This document shows, piece after piece, positions 22,363 through 34,454 of a stretch of DNA of 64,000 nt. The notes under the pieces are model-generated. The model saw only the letters and a list, made by a program, of their open reading frames with translations, was not told the DNA's origin and did not search any database. A program made the position numbers and the translations under genes. The stretch is from contig FWCC01000025.1 of the NCBI GenBank assembly GCA_900169235.1, positions 118,954-182,953 of the forward strand. Direction: 5' to 3'. Origin of the DNA: Zarea fungicola (Eukaryota; Ascomycota; Sordariomycetes; Hypocreales; Cordycipitaceae). Each line of letters starts with the position of its first letter. The first letter of the stretch is position 1.

Positions 22363-25300
22363 GCCGGGCGAAATCTATAGTATCGTATATGGAAGAAGAG
22401 GGGGGCGGACGAGGGATGCTTTCAATGAGGACCCGGGCGAGGCGGAGTCGACGTCACGGCCGGTAGCTTGGATGCCACAGCCTGCAAGGCTCACGCAACA
22501 GAACAGAAAAGAAGAAGAGCGGAGAAACTGGGAGCTGAGAATCATGCAAGTAGCGAATTGTTCCAAGCAGTTGGTACAGGCAAAAAGAGCGTCGGCCGTT
22601 GGGAGGAACCAGGCCGTTGATGATTGAATGGTAGCAGGCAGGACAAGCTAGGCAGTGAAGTGGGGGATGCACAATGATCCGCTGCAAAGGGCCTGTCACA
22701 GCAGCGAACAGCAGCGAACAGCGCCGCGAGCAGCTTTGCCAGCAGCCCCAAGGTACATGGAAGATTACGTCATCTGTCCAGTGGTCTGACCAGCCAGATT
22801 CTCGGCTATTCTTCGGGTAGTCGCCGTGGCTGGATAGGCTAACCCTGATAGGTGCTGGGTAGGGCCTGAAGAGTGAATGCTGAGCCGGTGAGATGGATGT
22901 TTGCAATATTCATCATGTCAATTGTATGATTCCTAATACTGCCGTTTATTGCCATCTGCTCTAGGACCTGTTTTGCTGCTAATAAATCTGGGCCGGCTCC
23001 CCATGTTTCATGAGCAAGTTCCACTTTTTATCCATTCTTCTGTTGGTCGCTTTAAACGGCACCGGAGACATATCAGCATCGCCTCTTTGAGCCTTTATTG
23101 GGCGAGCCTTCAAAATGACGATCTAAACCGGGCTCATACTAGATTTCCGTATTACAATGAGATATCGATTTAAAAGAAATGGGGAAAAGCTTCAACGCCC
23201 ACAATAGTTGGAGACACCTTGCCAGCAGCTAGTACAGGGTAAGTCCTTTAGTGCAGCCTGTGGTCGGCTTGTGCTCCGATCTGGCCATTCAGGTCTTGCT
23301 AAAGCAACGTCAATACTTGTGGTAGTGAGATATTTTAATCGACTACAAGGTCTTGCCGTCAGTGTACAGGGATCAAAACAATTATTCCGCACAGCATGTT
23401 ATGCGGCTGCGCCGAAATGCCAACCTCTAGTATTAGGAAGATGTCTTATTCCACCACAAATCGACCTTTGACAGTACAGGAGCCGGCTTCGTTCGGAAAG
23501 CAGCTATGGAATTGCCTGTAGCCCGAAAAAGCTCAATGCACATATTTGGGAGCGCAGATACATCAAGAAACCCAAAACTCTCAAAGGCAATTCCCTCCTA
23601 GTCGGCGCCGACAACTTTTACCATGCCTACTGCCTGAAAAGCTCTCACAGCCCATCCTCTATATACTACAAACCCAGCCTGTCTGCTTCGTATTCATTCA
23701 AAATCCATTCTAGACGATTGAGAATGCATTCAGCATTTTAGGCTGCCGTCTTGTGTTCGCGGCCCGTGATGCCTCCATGGCATCAACGGCGAGCCAGAAT
23801 ACTGGCCAAGCGGGGTTGGTAGTGCTAATTACAGGCAATGCTGGGTGTGCTTTTGGTCACCACTTATCGGAGCAAGTCATGTTCCGGGTCGATTTATTCC
23901 CGACTTGGCACGATAGTGTCAGCGAGAGCGGACCCATTTACCTTGAGAGAGAGCGGACCCATTAACTTGACTCGGGCTTCATGATGGCGTCGTACTGTCC
24001 GCTGGCGGTGAATGCTGCTTTCCTGCTTCCACGGTCGAGCTGCTCCATGAACTGGCGTCGCTTGGCCAGCACGGCAAAGCGTTTCAAGAATAATAGATCA
24101 TTCAATTTAGATTCGCAGCAAGAAGAGTGTTCTTCCCCAGACATTACCTACAGTTTCACGGAAACGTCGACGTGGGAAAAGTCCATACATAGGTGAAGAG
24201 GTCGCCAAGTAAAGGCATTCTGCCCCGGCTCTCGTAATTCAATTCTTACACGACCACTAGTCATTTAAGCCTTCTATTCCGGGCATATGAAGAAACGGTA
24301 AACCGGGAGGAAGAATCGCTTTTGCTGCCGTCCGGACTCCGACCTAAGGATTGCACCATGTGGGAGTACATTGGCTTGTGAGACGACGCCTCGAATTAGT
24401 CACACCCGGGTTATCATATTATCGGGTACTGTACTCCGTACACCGGGTGCATAACGGATAATCTCCGAGACAGTATAGTTCTTTCCATACAACACACTCG
24501 GTTTAGAGTCCGCAGATTCATCCCACCTAAATCGGCTTAGCAGAAAGTGAAGGCGCGTTATTAAGTCCCGGCATCTTCATAATATGTCGCAAACAGATTA
24601 CCATTAAAGGAGACAAGATCTGTGCAATTTAAAATTAGGTAAGTATTGGTAGGAATACCAACAAAAATACTCCGCAGCACCACAAGGACCAATGGCAGCA
24701 TGGCAGCATTATTGTATCAATGGTCAAGTGAATGTAACATTTTCCCAAGGAAATAAAAGTAAAATATGCAATAAAATATGGAATAGAATTAATGAATAAA
24801 TGCCACTCCTCACATGTTCCACTTCTCTTAGAGATACCGATCCGCCGACAACAGGCTTGAATCCAAGTGATTTCAAGCAGACGCAAAGGCTGCCTTCCAA
24901 GATGAACGGGTAAGCGAGGCTGGAGAGATCTTTCTGGTCAGAGGCTGTGTCGCTAACTAGATTTGATACCCCTGCTACAATTAGGTTGCCAAGCACCCAA
25001 GTTAAGTTAGTTAAAAGCCGCCCCAGTGCTGACAAAGGCTGTACTGTGGCGGATGGCGAGATGGTCTAAAAATAAACACAGACATGACCAAGAATAGTTG
25101 CAGGGGCTCAACCTGATTGGTGGCAGCGCTTAGTGGCTCATCGGAAAAAACCCAGCCCGCTGACATGGATCCAACGGCATGACTTCCGCCCGCGTGGTCG
25201 GCCTGCCCAACCAGTTTCTCCGCAGGCCCTAGCCACCTTTTGGGGTCCTATTTCTGGATGGTGCTGAGTTTTTTGGCCGCTTATTACTGACACGCTAAGG

Positions 25301-25450
25301 TGGAGCTGCCTCTGTTGTACTACACCGAAATAGCCGACCGTGATAATTTTACAATCAGCGAGTAGCGTCGTGTGGCTTTGGACCCAACAGCCATGTTTTT
25401 GGTCCACTACTCAGGAACCCGCAGCACTCGCCATCCCAGGCTTCCTCAAT
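22363..25450. other. Intergenic region of about 3.1 kb
   Basis: No intact gene is seen. A short imperfect duplication of GAGAGCGGACCCATT occurs near 23927-23963. A minus frame at 24144-23962 has protein-like composition but no start context, domain or partner exon. The remainder shows no structure. Confidence 0.5.
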
Positions 25451-25458
25451 TATAAATA
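25451..25458 (+). promoter_or_regulatory. TATA box of the cupredoxin gene
   Basis: TATAAATA lies 206 bp upstream of the ATG at 25664. The intervening sequence is CA- and CT-rich without ATG near the start, typical of the leader of a strongly expressed fungal gene. Inferred from sequence only. Confidence 0.5.
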
Positions 25459-25663
25459 CAAAAGAGCGTTCCTGGCCATCGTTACCATCTTCATTCCTAT
25501 CATCAATCCATTAAACAGCTCCACTACAACCATCCACGTATTACCTCAACCAACAAACCAACACTTCAACCAACACAGCAACTTTGCATCGATCGCAGTT
25601 TCTCAACCAGTTTTCAGCTTTTCCTTTTGTCAATTTCCTTTGTCAAATTTCCTTACAGTCAAA

Positions 25664-26731
25664 ATGCACTTCACCAACGCTATCGTTCTCGGCGCCGCCG
25701 TCGCCTCTGCCAAGCAGACCTTCCGTGTCGATGTTGGCAAGGATGGCCTCAAGTACACTCCCGCCAACACCGTAGCTCAGATCGGCGATGACATTGAGTT
25801 CCACTACTACCCCATGAACCACACTGTCACTCAGTCGAGTTTCGCCAAGCCTTGTGTTCCCCTTGACGGCGGCTTCTTCTCTGGCTTCGTTCCCACCTCG
25901 GCCGATGTTGCCGGCCTGAGCACCTTCACAATCACCGTCAAGGACATGAACCCCATCTGGTTCTACTGCTCCCAGACCAAGCCCGCCAGCCACTGCCAAA
26001 AGGGTATGGTTGGTTCCGTCAACGCCAAGGCGGTTGGTAACACCATCGAGGCCTTTGCTGCTCTCGCTGCCAACACCACTGTTACCCTTGCTCCTCCCGG
26101 TGGCGCCGTCGGTGGTACCCTCCACATCGTCAGCAGCAACAGCAGCAGCACGACCACCACCACCAGTGCCTCTACCGCCACCACCACCGTGGCTACCAGC
26201 ACCGACAGTGGCTCCGACTGCACTGTTGATACTACCACCACCACCACTTACACCACCGCCACCACTGAGGCTGGCTCCGACTGCACAGACACCACCTACA
26301 CCAAGACCTGGACCAGCTCCGGCTCTGTCTACAGCACCGTTGTCACCGCCTCTATCCCCACCTCGGACGCCTACAGCACCTACACCAAGACCTGGTCTAG
26401 CGCTGGCAACGTCTACACCACCCTCACCACCGTCGCTGCTCCTTCCGACACCACCATCTCCTTCTCTGGCTCTGCCTCCGCCACTGCCTCTGGCTCCATC
26501 AACGGCTCTGGCTCTGGCTCTGGCTCCATCTCTGGCTCCGGCTCCGGCTCCGGCTCCATCTCTGGCTCCGGCTCCATCTCTGGCTCCGGCTCCGGCTCCG
26601 GTTCCATCTCTGGCTCCGGCTCCGGCTCTGGCTCTGGCTCCGGCTCTGGCACTGTTGTCATCGGCAGCGCTGGCAAGGTTGGCGCCAGCCTCATGATGGC
26701 CATTGCCGCCGCCGCCGTTGCCATTCTGTAA
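25664..26731 (+). CDS. GPI-anchored cupredoxin-domain cell-surface protein
   Basis: 355 aa from the ATG at 25664 (context TCAAAATGC). The frame is open further upstream, but the signal peptide [16 protein letters not shown] marks this start. Residues 17-120 form a cupredoxin (plastocyanin-like) domain with a plausible type 1 copper set: His53 (NHT), Cys102 (FYC), His110 (SHC) and Met115. A Ser/Thr-rich stalk follows, then a Gly-Ser repeat at about residues 275-330 and a hydrophobic C-terminus ([17 protein letters not shown]) typical of a GPI-attachment signal. Fungal proteins of this kind are extracellular wall proteins whose copper role is mostly untested. Codon use is C-biased, implying high expression. 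Confidence 0.88.
   Translation: MHFTNAIVLGAAVASAKQTFRVDVGKDGLKYTPANTVAQIGDDIEFHYYPMNHTVTQSSFAKPCVPLDGGFFSGFVPTSADVAGLSTFTITVKDMNPIWFYCSQTKPASHCQKGMVGSVNAKAVGNTIEAFAALAANTTVTLAPPGGAVGGTLHIVSSNSSSTTTTTSASTATTTVATSTDSGSDCTVDTTTTTTYTTATTEAGSDCTDTTYTKTWTSSGSVYSTVVTASIPTSDAYSTYTKTWSSAGNVYTTLTTVAAPSDTTISFSGSASATASGSINGSGSGSGSISGSGSGSGSISGSGSISGSGSGSGSISGSGSGSGSGSGSGTVVIGSAGKVGASLMMAIAAAAVAIL
26503..26650 (+). repeat. Coding Gly-Ser minisatellite
   Basis: A run of GGCTCCGGC/GGCTCTGGC units interspersed with TCCATCTCT encodes Gly-Ser dipeptides broken by Ile-Ser. All units keep the reading frame. Length variation between strains is expected for such arrays. Confidence 0.85.
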
Positions 26732-27311
26732 ATCAGCCTTTGCGAATAATGAGATGAGATGGGACGTAATGGAAGGGGATAATAAAAAAACGGGTATAGA
26801 AGAGCAAAAAGTAGCGAGATAGAACTTGTTTGCTATAGAACTGTATATTTTTCAATTTTAATCTGCTTTTTCCATTCTATACCACATCTACTCTTCCATT
26901 GTTCCAGTGATATTGCGCTCATCAGAAAAACACTCAAATAGCAACACTTGTAAGGGATAAAAAAGCTAGAAAAGACATAAACATCCAATTCGCCGCCGGA
27001 ATTATTCACCAGACCTGGACAAGCTGGTATGCTGGCTGCCAACTGGTAAGTCCACGAGGCTAAATGGTGGGAATACACCGCGCTGTTTGCTCTTGTGGAT
27101 CATAAGCCAAAGAGTAAGAGGCAAATATGGAGGCTGATAAGTTTTATATCAATTATGTAATACGTGTCATTATCCACCGCTTTGTACGGCACGAGTTATA
27201 TACTTACATGAAGGGAGAAACGGCCAAGCACGGGTGTGTGAATGCCGCGCCACTTTAGCACAGGAGGCGGCAGACGGCACACCACTTTGAGTGATAAGTT
27301 GCAGGACCAAT
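26732..27311. other. Intergenic region
   Basis: 3' flank of the cupredoxin gene, A-rich at 26785-26870. No gene is recognised. Confidence 0.5.
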
Positions 27312-27573
27312 TGTTAATACGCGCACAAGTATTTACTATGCACGGGCTCTGAAGTGGCTCTGACAGCTGGTATGCAAATTGTACCTTGATAGATTCAAAA
27401 TCTACTGATGGAGGAGGAATTCCTCCTCTATGTACAGGAATTCGGAAGCAGGAATAACAAACAACAAACGGAAAACCTCTCCTCTCTCCTCAGCTGCCGT
27501 GATAGCCTCGTAGCCACGGCAGGAGTCATGCGTCGCTGGATACACTGCTTGGCCTGAGCCAGCAGTCACAACA
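27312..27573 (+). mobile_element. Solo LTR, family A, copy 1
   Basis: It starts TGTTAATACGCGCACAAG and ends CAGTCACAACA, matching the copies at 30.0, 34.2 and 50.2 kb along their length. Shared blocks include TTCAAAATCTACTGATGGAG, a short AATTC-containing segment and GCTGGATACACTGCTTG near the 3' end. It has the TG...CA ends of an LTR but no coding interior. Flanking five bases (CCAAT and CTTTG) do not match, so the site has decayed or recombined. Confidence 0.7.
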
Positions 27574-28617
27574 CTTTGTCTAGTGCGGGCGCGGATGCAA
27601 CATAGTCCACTGTATCTTTCATCACCAAGCTTTTTTACGTGGCTTGGTGCCTGTACCTACAATAGAGACCTGGCCATCAATACAAGAGATGGCTTACTAA
27701 GGGCCAGTTATAAGTACTTGGCGCGATACTGTCCCGAAACTAGTCGCGCTGTATGTATGCTTTTAACAGACGGAGAGCGGGAGATCTATCGCAGTACCCG
27801 TATAGCGGCAAAACGTTTAAGAAAGTTACAGACTAACGAGCAAAAGCTCACCAAGAAGGCGGGGCTCTCTCCTTGAGGCTCCTGCGCCAAGGGGCCGTGC
27901 ATCGGAATGTTGTCGCCGGTGCACCAGAGAGGATCCGTAAAACCTGTTATGGAAACTTTCCGAGAGGACTCAATGAGATGCACTTGCTTTTAGTGTGAAA
28001 TAGCGACGCAAGTGGGATATTTCCGTGTTTATCGCGGCTCATGTCGAGTACTAGATTGTTAGAGTATGACTCGGCCTGTCAGCAGGCACGGCGCCATTCG
28101 CTTATGTCTTCCCTCCTCGGCTAGCCGGCCGCCTGTGTCTAGAAAAAAAACAAATCACAATCCAGCCTATGAGGTATTGTCATTTCATGACCTGACCCGA
28201 TTGGCCGAATTTTGCACAGCCAAGCAGAGTTTCCATTTCAAATGGACCAACATGTCTACAACTGGCCTCGTTAACTGCTCAGTAATCATTCTTATCTCTA
28301 CTTCACCGCCCACTACAAGAGGTCTACAGCTCATCAGAGGTCTACAGCTCATCGTGTTCTTGGCCTATAAATAAATCTATATTTAAAGCGCCACTTCCTG
28401 AGGACGTCAGCCCTATTTAATATCCGCCAACGAACCAGAGTTTATATGGCTGTAGTCGGCATGACGAGCAGGCATTGAGTTGTACTGGTACAGGAGCATG
28501 AGTATCCACGCATTTTAAACGATTTTGTATTAAGCTGCGTTTAAGAATCTGCTTACTGGGCAGACTTTCTCAAATTTTACAACTGACCGTCACTCTCCTC
28601 GACCTCCTCTAGGAACC
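27574..28617. other. Intergenic region upstream of the monooxygenase
   Basis: A 17-18 bp direct tandem duplication (AGAGGTCTACAGCTCATC, twice) lies near 28318-28353. No gene is recognised. Confidence 0.5.
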
Positions 28618-29981
28618 ATGGCATCCAGCTTTAAAGTGTTGATAGTTGGCGGCGGCCCGGTCGGCCTGACGGCTGCTCTGGCTCTCTCACGAGCCAATAT
28701 CTCGTTTACACTGCTGGAAAAGCACCACACAGTTCTTTCTGAGGCCGGCTCATCTCTAATGCTTCTTCCGACTGGGCTACGCTCTCTCTCGCAGCTCGGT
28801 TTATTCGATGCACTATATGCTACAAGTACCCCCATGACAGTGACTCAAGTCGTCCTCGACCACAATGGAAGAGGCCTCAGTCAGCGCAGGATTTTCCAAA
28901 TCTTCGGAGAAGAGTATGTCGCATGATCAATGTGAAGTCCTCAAAAACCTTGTCCAATGTTGAGTATATCTTACCAAACGATGCTAATACGACATGCCAT
29001 AGATTTGGTCAAGCCCCGCGACTACTCCAACGCCGCAATTTGTGCACAGTGCTCTACAAAGCTATTCCGAATCCCGAAAGCATACTATGTAGTAAAACCA
29101 TCATGGAGATCCAAGAAACGGACCAAGGCGTCAAGGCCATTTGCTCTGATGGGACAACGTACACAGCCGACATGATCATCGGCGCCGACGGCGTGCACAG
29201 TGCAGTCCGAAGGCAAATGACCGGCAGCAAGGCGACAGCGCTGGAGAGGCCGACAAGCATATCAGAAAATCCCGACGGCGTGATTACGGCGCAACATCGC
29301 TGCGTGTGGATGCGCTTCCCCGTCCTCCCCGGTCTCCCCGTAGGCGGCAGCTTCGAGGTACATGCCGCGGGGGCATCGGCACAAGTCTTCGTCGGCGACG
29401 ACCACGTCGCTTGCGGGCTCTATGAAAAGTTGGAGACGCCAATCAATAGGCGCGTGCGCTTTACAAAGGACGAAGAAGAAGAAGTCATAAATCGGTGGGC
29501 GGACCTGCCTCTCACACCAGGCGGCAGCGTCACCTTGGGCATGGCATACAGCCAAAAAGCGGCATCGGGCATGGTGCCTTTGCAAGAAGGTGTTTGGGAG
29601 TGCTGGAGCTCGGCATCAGGCAGAACAGTACTCGTTGGCGATGCGGCGCACGTCTTTTCGCCCATTACCGGCTCCGGCTGCAACAGCGGCATCATTGATG
29701 TCGTTGTTCTGTCCAACAAGCTGCGTGCTCTGCTGGAGGCTGCCTCCAACAAAGCACCACCACGCACACCGCAGATTCGTGACATGGTCTCCTGCTACGA
29801 AACTACACGCAAGGGGCGGGTCAGTGCCGAGTGTCAGGTAGCCATGGACAGAATGGACGCTGCTTCGTCGGGCAGCCTTGTGAGTTGGCTGATGGACGCC
29901 TACCTGCTGTCATGGGAGTGGGTGGAGCGATATTTCATGAGTTATGCGGTGGCAAAAATTGCCGTGACGCCTTTTTTTTGA
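28618..29981 (+). CDS. FAD-dependent monooxygenase (group A type)
   Basis: Exons 28618-28913 and 29003-29981 join in phase across an 89-bp intron (donor GTATGT, CTAAT branch, acceptor TAG), giving 424 aa. The dinucleotide-binding GGGPVG is at 11-16, the DG motif GADG at 159-162 and the GD motif VGDAAHVFSP starts near 310, all intact. This defines the single-component FAD/NAD(P)H hydroxylases, including salicylate hydroxylase-like and meroterpenoid or indole-diterpene epoxidases (PaxM type). The C-terminal hydrophobic end (YRFMSYAVAKI-like in position) would suit membrane association. The substrate is unknown. A family A LTR lies just downstream, and no backbone gene is adjacent. Confidence 0.88.
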
Positions 29982-30043
29982 CTTTTTACCGGCTGATCAG
30001 CATGTGATTGGAAAGACGCCGTGGCAGTCTCCTGCTTAATGGA

Positions 30044-30307
30044 TGTTTAAAGCTCAAGCAGCTTATCCAGTGAGGCATGACTCCTGCCGCAGCAGGCTTC
30101 CGTGTATACGAGGCCATCACTGCAGCTGATGAGAGAAGAGATATTTTCTGTTTGCCGTTTACTTTTCCTGAGTTCCTGCACATAAGGGAGGAATGCCTCC
30201 CCCAGCCGTACCTAGATTTTGAACATCATCAAGTTACGATAAGCATACCTACCAGGAGACGCCTCTCTCAGTACTGTGCCTCATAACTGCTTGTGCTCAT
30301 ACTAACA
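30044..30307 (-). mobile_element. Solo LTR, family A, copy 2 (reverse)
   Basis: The reverse complement starts TGTTAGTATGAGCACAAGCAG (ending at 30307) and runs to the CTGGATAAGCTGCTTGAG region near 30050, parallel to the other copies. The end near 30044 lacks about a dozen bases of the terminal segment seen elsewhere. Flanks (ATGGA, CAAAG) are not duplicated. Confidence 0.65.
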
Positions 30308-31408
30308 CAAAGCCCACTATTCATGTTGGATTAAATCCGAATGGGAGAGTAATACCGTCTTGCTGCTGCCATTTTAGAGGTTCTTTATTAAGTCTCCTTA
30401 AAATGGGTGAAATTATAATATGCCCTTGCATGCTTGCGTCACAAGAATAGCGTAATATGACATTACAATCTAATGTATTTGTTGGGGCAGATCTTCCAAT
30501 CTTTCGGCAGTTAAACTTAGCCGCCGGCGCAAGTGCGATTATCATTAACACATTGGGGCAAGGCTTTGCGGGCTCCCCTCCAGGACCCTCATTTCTCTTT
30601 AGTTAGTGGTCGCTAACTTTAACTGAACAGAGCGAAAGGAATCGTGTTAAACAGTCTAACTTGCTCTGCGCCAGGTAAAGATCAACACGACTATATGGTA
30701 GAAAGTCATAGCCCGCTCTCTCCCAACGCAGCTGATGACTCGCTGAGGTACAATATAGCTTAAGCGGCGGCGTCTAGACTGTGATCTTGACTTTTTCGAG
30801 CAAAGATGCCAAACTTACTCAGCGGTGACTGAGGTACACCTTGTTAGCGTCTACAGTGGATAATTACCTTTGTACCTACTCACTCTCTCCTTGATCCTGG
30901 TCGACAAGTGAGGGCATCATATGATCCTCAGGGTTAGGGTTATAAAGTAGCATTTTGGTGATGCTTTTTGCCTGTCGCTGGCCGCTTAGTGACATGACCA
31001 TTTTCCTCCGTGACCCAGGCAAACGTTTTAGTCGACACAGAACAGAGCGAATTGGCGAAAAAAGGCCAGACAATAGGTCGTTATAACTCTTTTGGCCACT
31101 TTCGGCTTCGCGAAAGCGCCCTTATTAGCGTGGAACGTTTCTCAGAGTTGTGAAACTGCTATGGGGATTTGGCGGCTAGCCGGTACTAAATTCGGCAAGG
31201 CGCCCTTTTTTTGCAAACTATTCGTCGCCGAGTCAAAACGGAGTGGAAACTCAAGACTTTAGTCTTGTTGACCAAGGTATCTAAGATAACAAGTAAGGAA
31301 ATGGTATAACTAACTTCTTCTTAGCCATGATCATGCTAACTATTTCAGAGCAGATTTTGTATCAGCTTGATTCGTCATTTTATCTAGTTTCATTCTCCAT
31401 TGGTCACC
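30308..31408. other. Intergenic region
   Basis: Nothing coding is recognised. Two TTAGGG-like units at about 30930-30940 are too few to be telomeric. Confidence 0.5.
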
Positions 31409-31890
31409 ATGGGGCATCCCAACGCTGGAGGTAGCAGTCAACCAAGACCAGGCAGGCCTAGGATTACCAACACCGACTCAAACCCAACAATAGCGGTAAA
31501 TTTCCAAGATCCATCTGAAAAGTCGACATATTAACAAAATTAATGGCACAGAAACGCAGGTCACAACTCCGCCATTCACAGGAAACGTATAGGAAGAAAA
31601 AGGAAGAAGCCAACAAGCGCTGCAAAGAGTACACTGCCAAGCTTGAGGCATGCATCACCCACCTACAGCAGATGCTTGAGACGTTACATGAAAATGCCCT
31701 TCAATCGAATCTGAATGTTTTGAATCCTCAAATTTACGATCAATTGCGCAACATCAATGCCTTTCTAGGTGTTGGGATTATTTCTGCGCAGGCAACTGGA
31801 TACCAGAGCAGGGCTGTGGTAAATGATGCTCAGGAGGAAAATGCACAGGAAGAGACGGATGTATCATCGCTGTTTTCATGGACTATCTAG
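31409..31890 (+). CDS. Small bZIP-like protein with an altered basic region
   Basis: Exon 1 (31409-31495, start in GGTCACCATGG) and exon 2 (31552-31890) join in phase 0 across a 56-bp intron, giving 141 aa. The basic region QLRHSQETYRKKKEE aligns with the Yap/AP-1-like fungal pattern Q-N-R-x-x-Q-R-x-F-R-x-R-K, but Leu replaces the normally invariant DNA-contacting Asn. A short heptad follows (L-EACITH-L-QQMLET-L). With no activation domain and a truncated zipper, it could be a dominant-negative dimer partner or a decaying gene. Nuclear role is inference. Confidence 0.6.
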
Positions 31891-32930
31891 TAGCTAATTT
31901 CCAGTAGACAGAAAATCAGGATTGATGCTATTCACAGTCTGCAGGCTGGCAATTATCATTATTGCCTTTCCAGACTGCAATTTGTACACCTCTGAAGCAC
32001 AATTGGCAATGTATCAAGCAAAAATACCCCAATCTTGATGCTGACAACGGAACTCGAGGCTGTGCAAAGTGGGAGCGGCAGCGAACCTTGAACAAGGCAG
32101 GGAAGTAAGATCCTCTAATTCCGCGTCACGTATTCTGGCCTATTAGAAGGCTGTTATTGGGCTTGAGTGGTAGTGCTAATTTGATTAGGTAAAGCCTGTT
32201 TCCTACAGTAAGGCTTTGAATAATGACCTTTTTTCTACCAACCAGAGTGCCACTAAATAGGTCAGCACCCAGATGTGGCTAACCCCTCCCACCTCTCTCT
32301 GAAGTCTAAAGATGCCTAAAAATAACCGACAAAATGCGTAAGATTGAGACTCAGAAGGTACATTGTTCTCTAGCCGAGAAAGTGTCACGACTCCCAAGCT
32401 CAACCATGCTCTACTTGTAACGACAGCCACAGTTGACTAGAATCAAGCTAGGGAGCCAATTGCACCCAGGCAAATACTTTGGAAACCTCGCAAGTGGCGC
32501 GGATAGGCAGCTTAGCACACGGAGAAATTGTGGGAAAATGCCGGGAAGTACGCTTGGTTGTCCGCGCGTAATCGGAACATCGGCGCGCGTTGGCACGCCA
32601 CAGGACTGGATCCCGCAAACTTAAGTCAGCTACAGCATAGTGGTCGGTAAGGAAGCCAAGGTTGATATTATAATACAGTGAAATTTGCACAACATTTCGT
32701 AGATGTCAGTATGATGTGCCATGAAAATTGCTGTACTATTGTTATTGAGGCTTGACTTGTCATCCCTCCCTTCGCTGACTGAACATGATGCCCATTGGCT
32801 TGTATGGGCAGACTCTAAAAATGGAACTACTTCAACCACAGCTCAGAAATGTCGTCCATCTACCTGCATAAATAGCTAGCCTGTGTTCGCTCCTAAACCA
32901 CGACTTCTTGTGCCACGAAAAGCTGTTCAA
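31891..32930. other. Intergenic region
   Basis: No gene is recognised between the bZIP protein and the dehydrogenase. Confidence 0.5.
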
Positions 32931-32937
32931 TATAAAA
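32931..32937 (+). promoter_or_regulatory. TATA box of short-chain dehydrogenase 1
   Basis: TATAAAA lies 78 bp upstream of the ATG at 33009, a usual distance for a fungal TATA element plus short leader. This also supports the choice of 33009 as start over the longer frame. Confidence 0.45.
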
Positions 32938-33008
32938 TAAACGATATTACATCTGGTAGCATTATTAGCCATCTATTCCGAACTAGAGGCTCCTTGGAAT
33001 CAATTACT

Positions 33009-33921
33009 ATGCCCTTCGATACACTGTCACTGGAGGGCAAGGTTGCCATTGTAACTGGATCCGGCCGTGAGAATGGTATTGGAGCTGGTATTGCCTTGGC
33101 TCTAGCTCGTAACGGTGCTTCCGTCACAATCAACCATGTTTCAGACTCTACTGCTGAGCGTGCTTCCAAGGTAGCTGATGCACTGCGAGCAGCTGGAGGC
33201 AAAGTCATTATTGTTCAGTCTCCTGTAGACACACTCGAAGGAGCGCAAAACCTTGTGAGGAAGACTCTGGAAGGCTTTCAGACAGATCATATCGATATTC
33301 TGGGTAAGTGTTTCTCTTCACTGTATAAAACGCTCAGCTCATTCGCCCTTGAATTGCTAACCAGTTATCTTCCAGTGAACAATGCGGGGACTGGCTTCCC
33401 AAGCAGTATTACCAGTGAACTCAAGCCTAGCGAGGTAGAGAAAGTCTACCAAGTCAACACTCATGGACCAATGTATATGGTTAATTCAGTGCTGCCCTAC
33501 ATGCCACATGGCGGGAGAATTGTGAACATATCCTCAATTGACGCAAAACTGGGGAGTAATTTCGTTTCTACCTATACTGCTTCCAAGGCAGCTTTAGATG
33601 TCATGACATTATCATGGGCTGCAGAGGTATACAAATTCACATACTCAAATTATGCCAAGCGACTATGAATAACTAATTTTCTCTACATAGTTGGGCAAAA
33701 GCCATGGAATCACCGTCAACTCTGTTGCGCCAGGCCCGGTTATTACGGATTGTGTACCGCCCGAATTCGTTGATGTAGTCGTGACACCACGCGTTGAGCA
33801 AACCAAAGCTGCTGCCCGTCCTGGTACCCCAGCTGATATTGGTGATGCCGTGCTACTACTTGTTAGCGAGAAATCTAGGTGGATTACAGGGCAAATTATT
33901 TCTGTCAGTGGCGGACTTTGA
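33009..33921 (+). CDS. Short-chain dehydrogenase/reductase 1 (classical SDR)
   Basis: Three exons (33009-33303, 33376-33626, 33691-33921) join in phase, giving 258 aa. The cofactor motif is TGSGRENGIG (16-25), a TGxxxGIG variant with two extra residues. NNAG is at 100-103, the catalytic Ser lies at 151/152, and YTASK puts Tyr165 and Lys169 in place. The C-terminal GQIISVSGGL is typical of the tetrameric reductase group. Arg20 after the glycine loop suggests NADP(H). It probably reduces a ketone or quinone, like the naphthol or versicolorin reductases, but the substrate is unknown. A family A LTR sits about 250 bp downstream. Confidence 0.9.
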
Positions 33922-34173
33922 GGTGTCTTTCTTGGTCGTTTACTCGTTCCTGAAATTTATTTTGAACGATGATAGCTGAAATGTGCTGCCCGAAGCCGCA
34001 GCCGCAGCCGCAGGGAGCAGGTAGGCCTGCAATGACTCATTCGTTACTTCGACAAGTGTTTTCACCAGTTACAGCTTACGATAAATGCTTTAAGTAGCTC
34101 AAGGAAGAGGATTTATCAAAAAATGCAACTCCTAGACACAATGGCTTCATAGGCTGGAGCGGATACGGGTTCA
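33922..34173. other. Short intergenic segment
   Basis: Contains a short GCAGCC triplet run near 34000. Nothing else is seen. Confidence 0.5.
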
Positions 34174-34454
34174 TGTTGGTACGATCACAAGCAGTTACAA
34201 AGCACAGTACTGAGAGGGGCGTCTCTCAGTACGTATGCTGTTGGTAACTTGATGATATTCTATCTAGCAACTGGTAGAGGAAGAATTCCTCTACTATATA
34301 CAGGAATTGGAAGGCAGACAAAAGCAAACAAGAAATAAGAAGCAGAAAAAATGCTCTACAGCTGCCGTCGGTCACGGTGTTGACCGATGGAAGTTTGCAG
34401 CTGGAGTTAGGCTTCGCTGGATACGCTGCTTGACTTGAGCCAGCAGCCACAACA
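34174..34454 (+). mobile_element. Solo LTR, family A, copy 3, with perfect 5-bp target duplication
   Basis: The element runs TGTTGGTACGATCACAAG ... CAGCCACAACA, 281 bp. It is flanked on both sides by GTTCA (34169-34173 and 34455-34459), the 5-bp duplication made by LTR-retrotransposon integrases. No gag/pol sequence is present, so this is a solo LTR left by recombination. It defines the ends of the family and is probably the youngest copy here. Confidence 0.85.

Noticed and set aside
23962..24144. 60-codon minus frame with protein-like composition
   Set aside because: No signal, domain or convincing upstream exon; too short to call.
30928..30944. TTAGGG-like units suggestive of telomere
   Set aside because: Only about two units, inside a gene-bearing region. 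An interstitial chance match is more likely.
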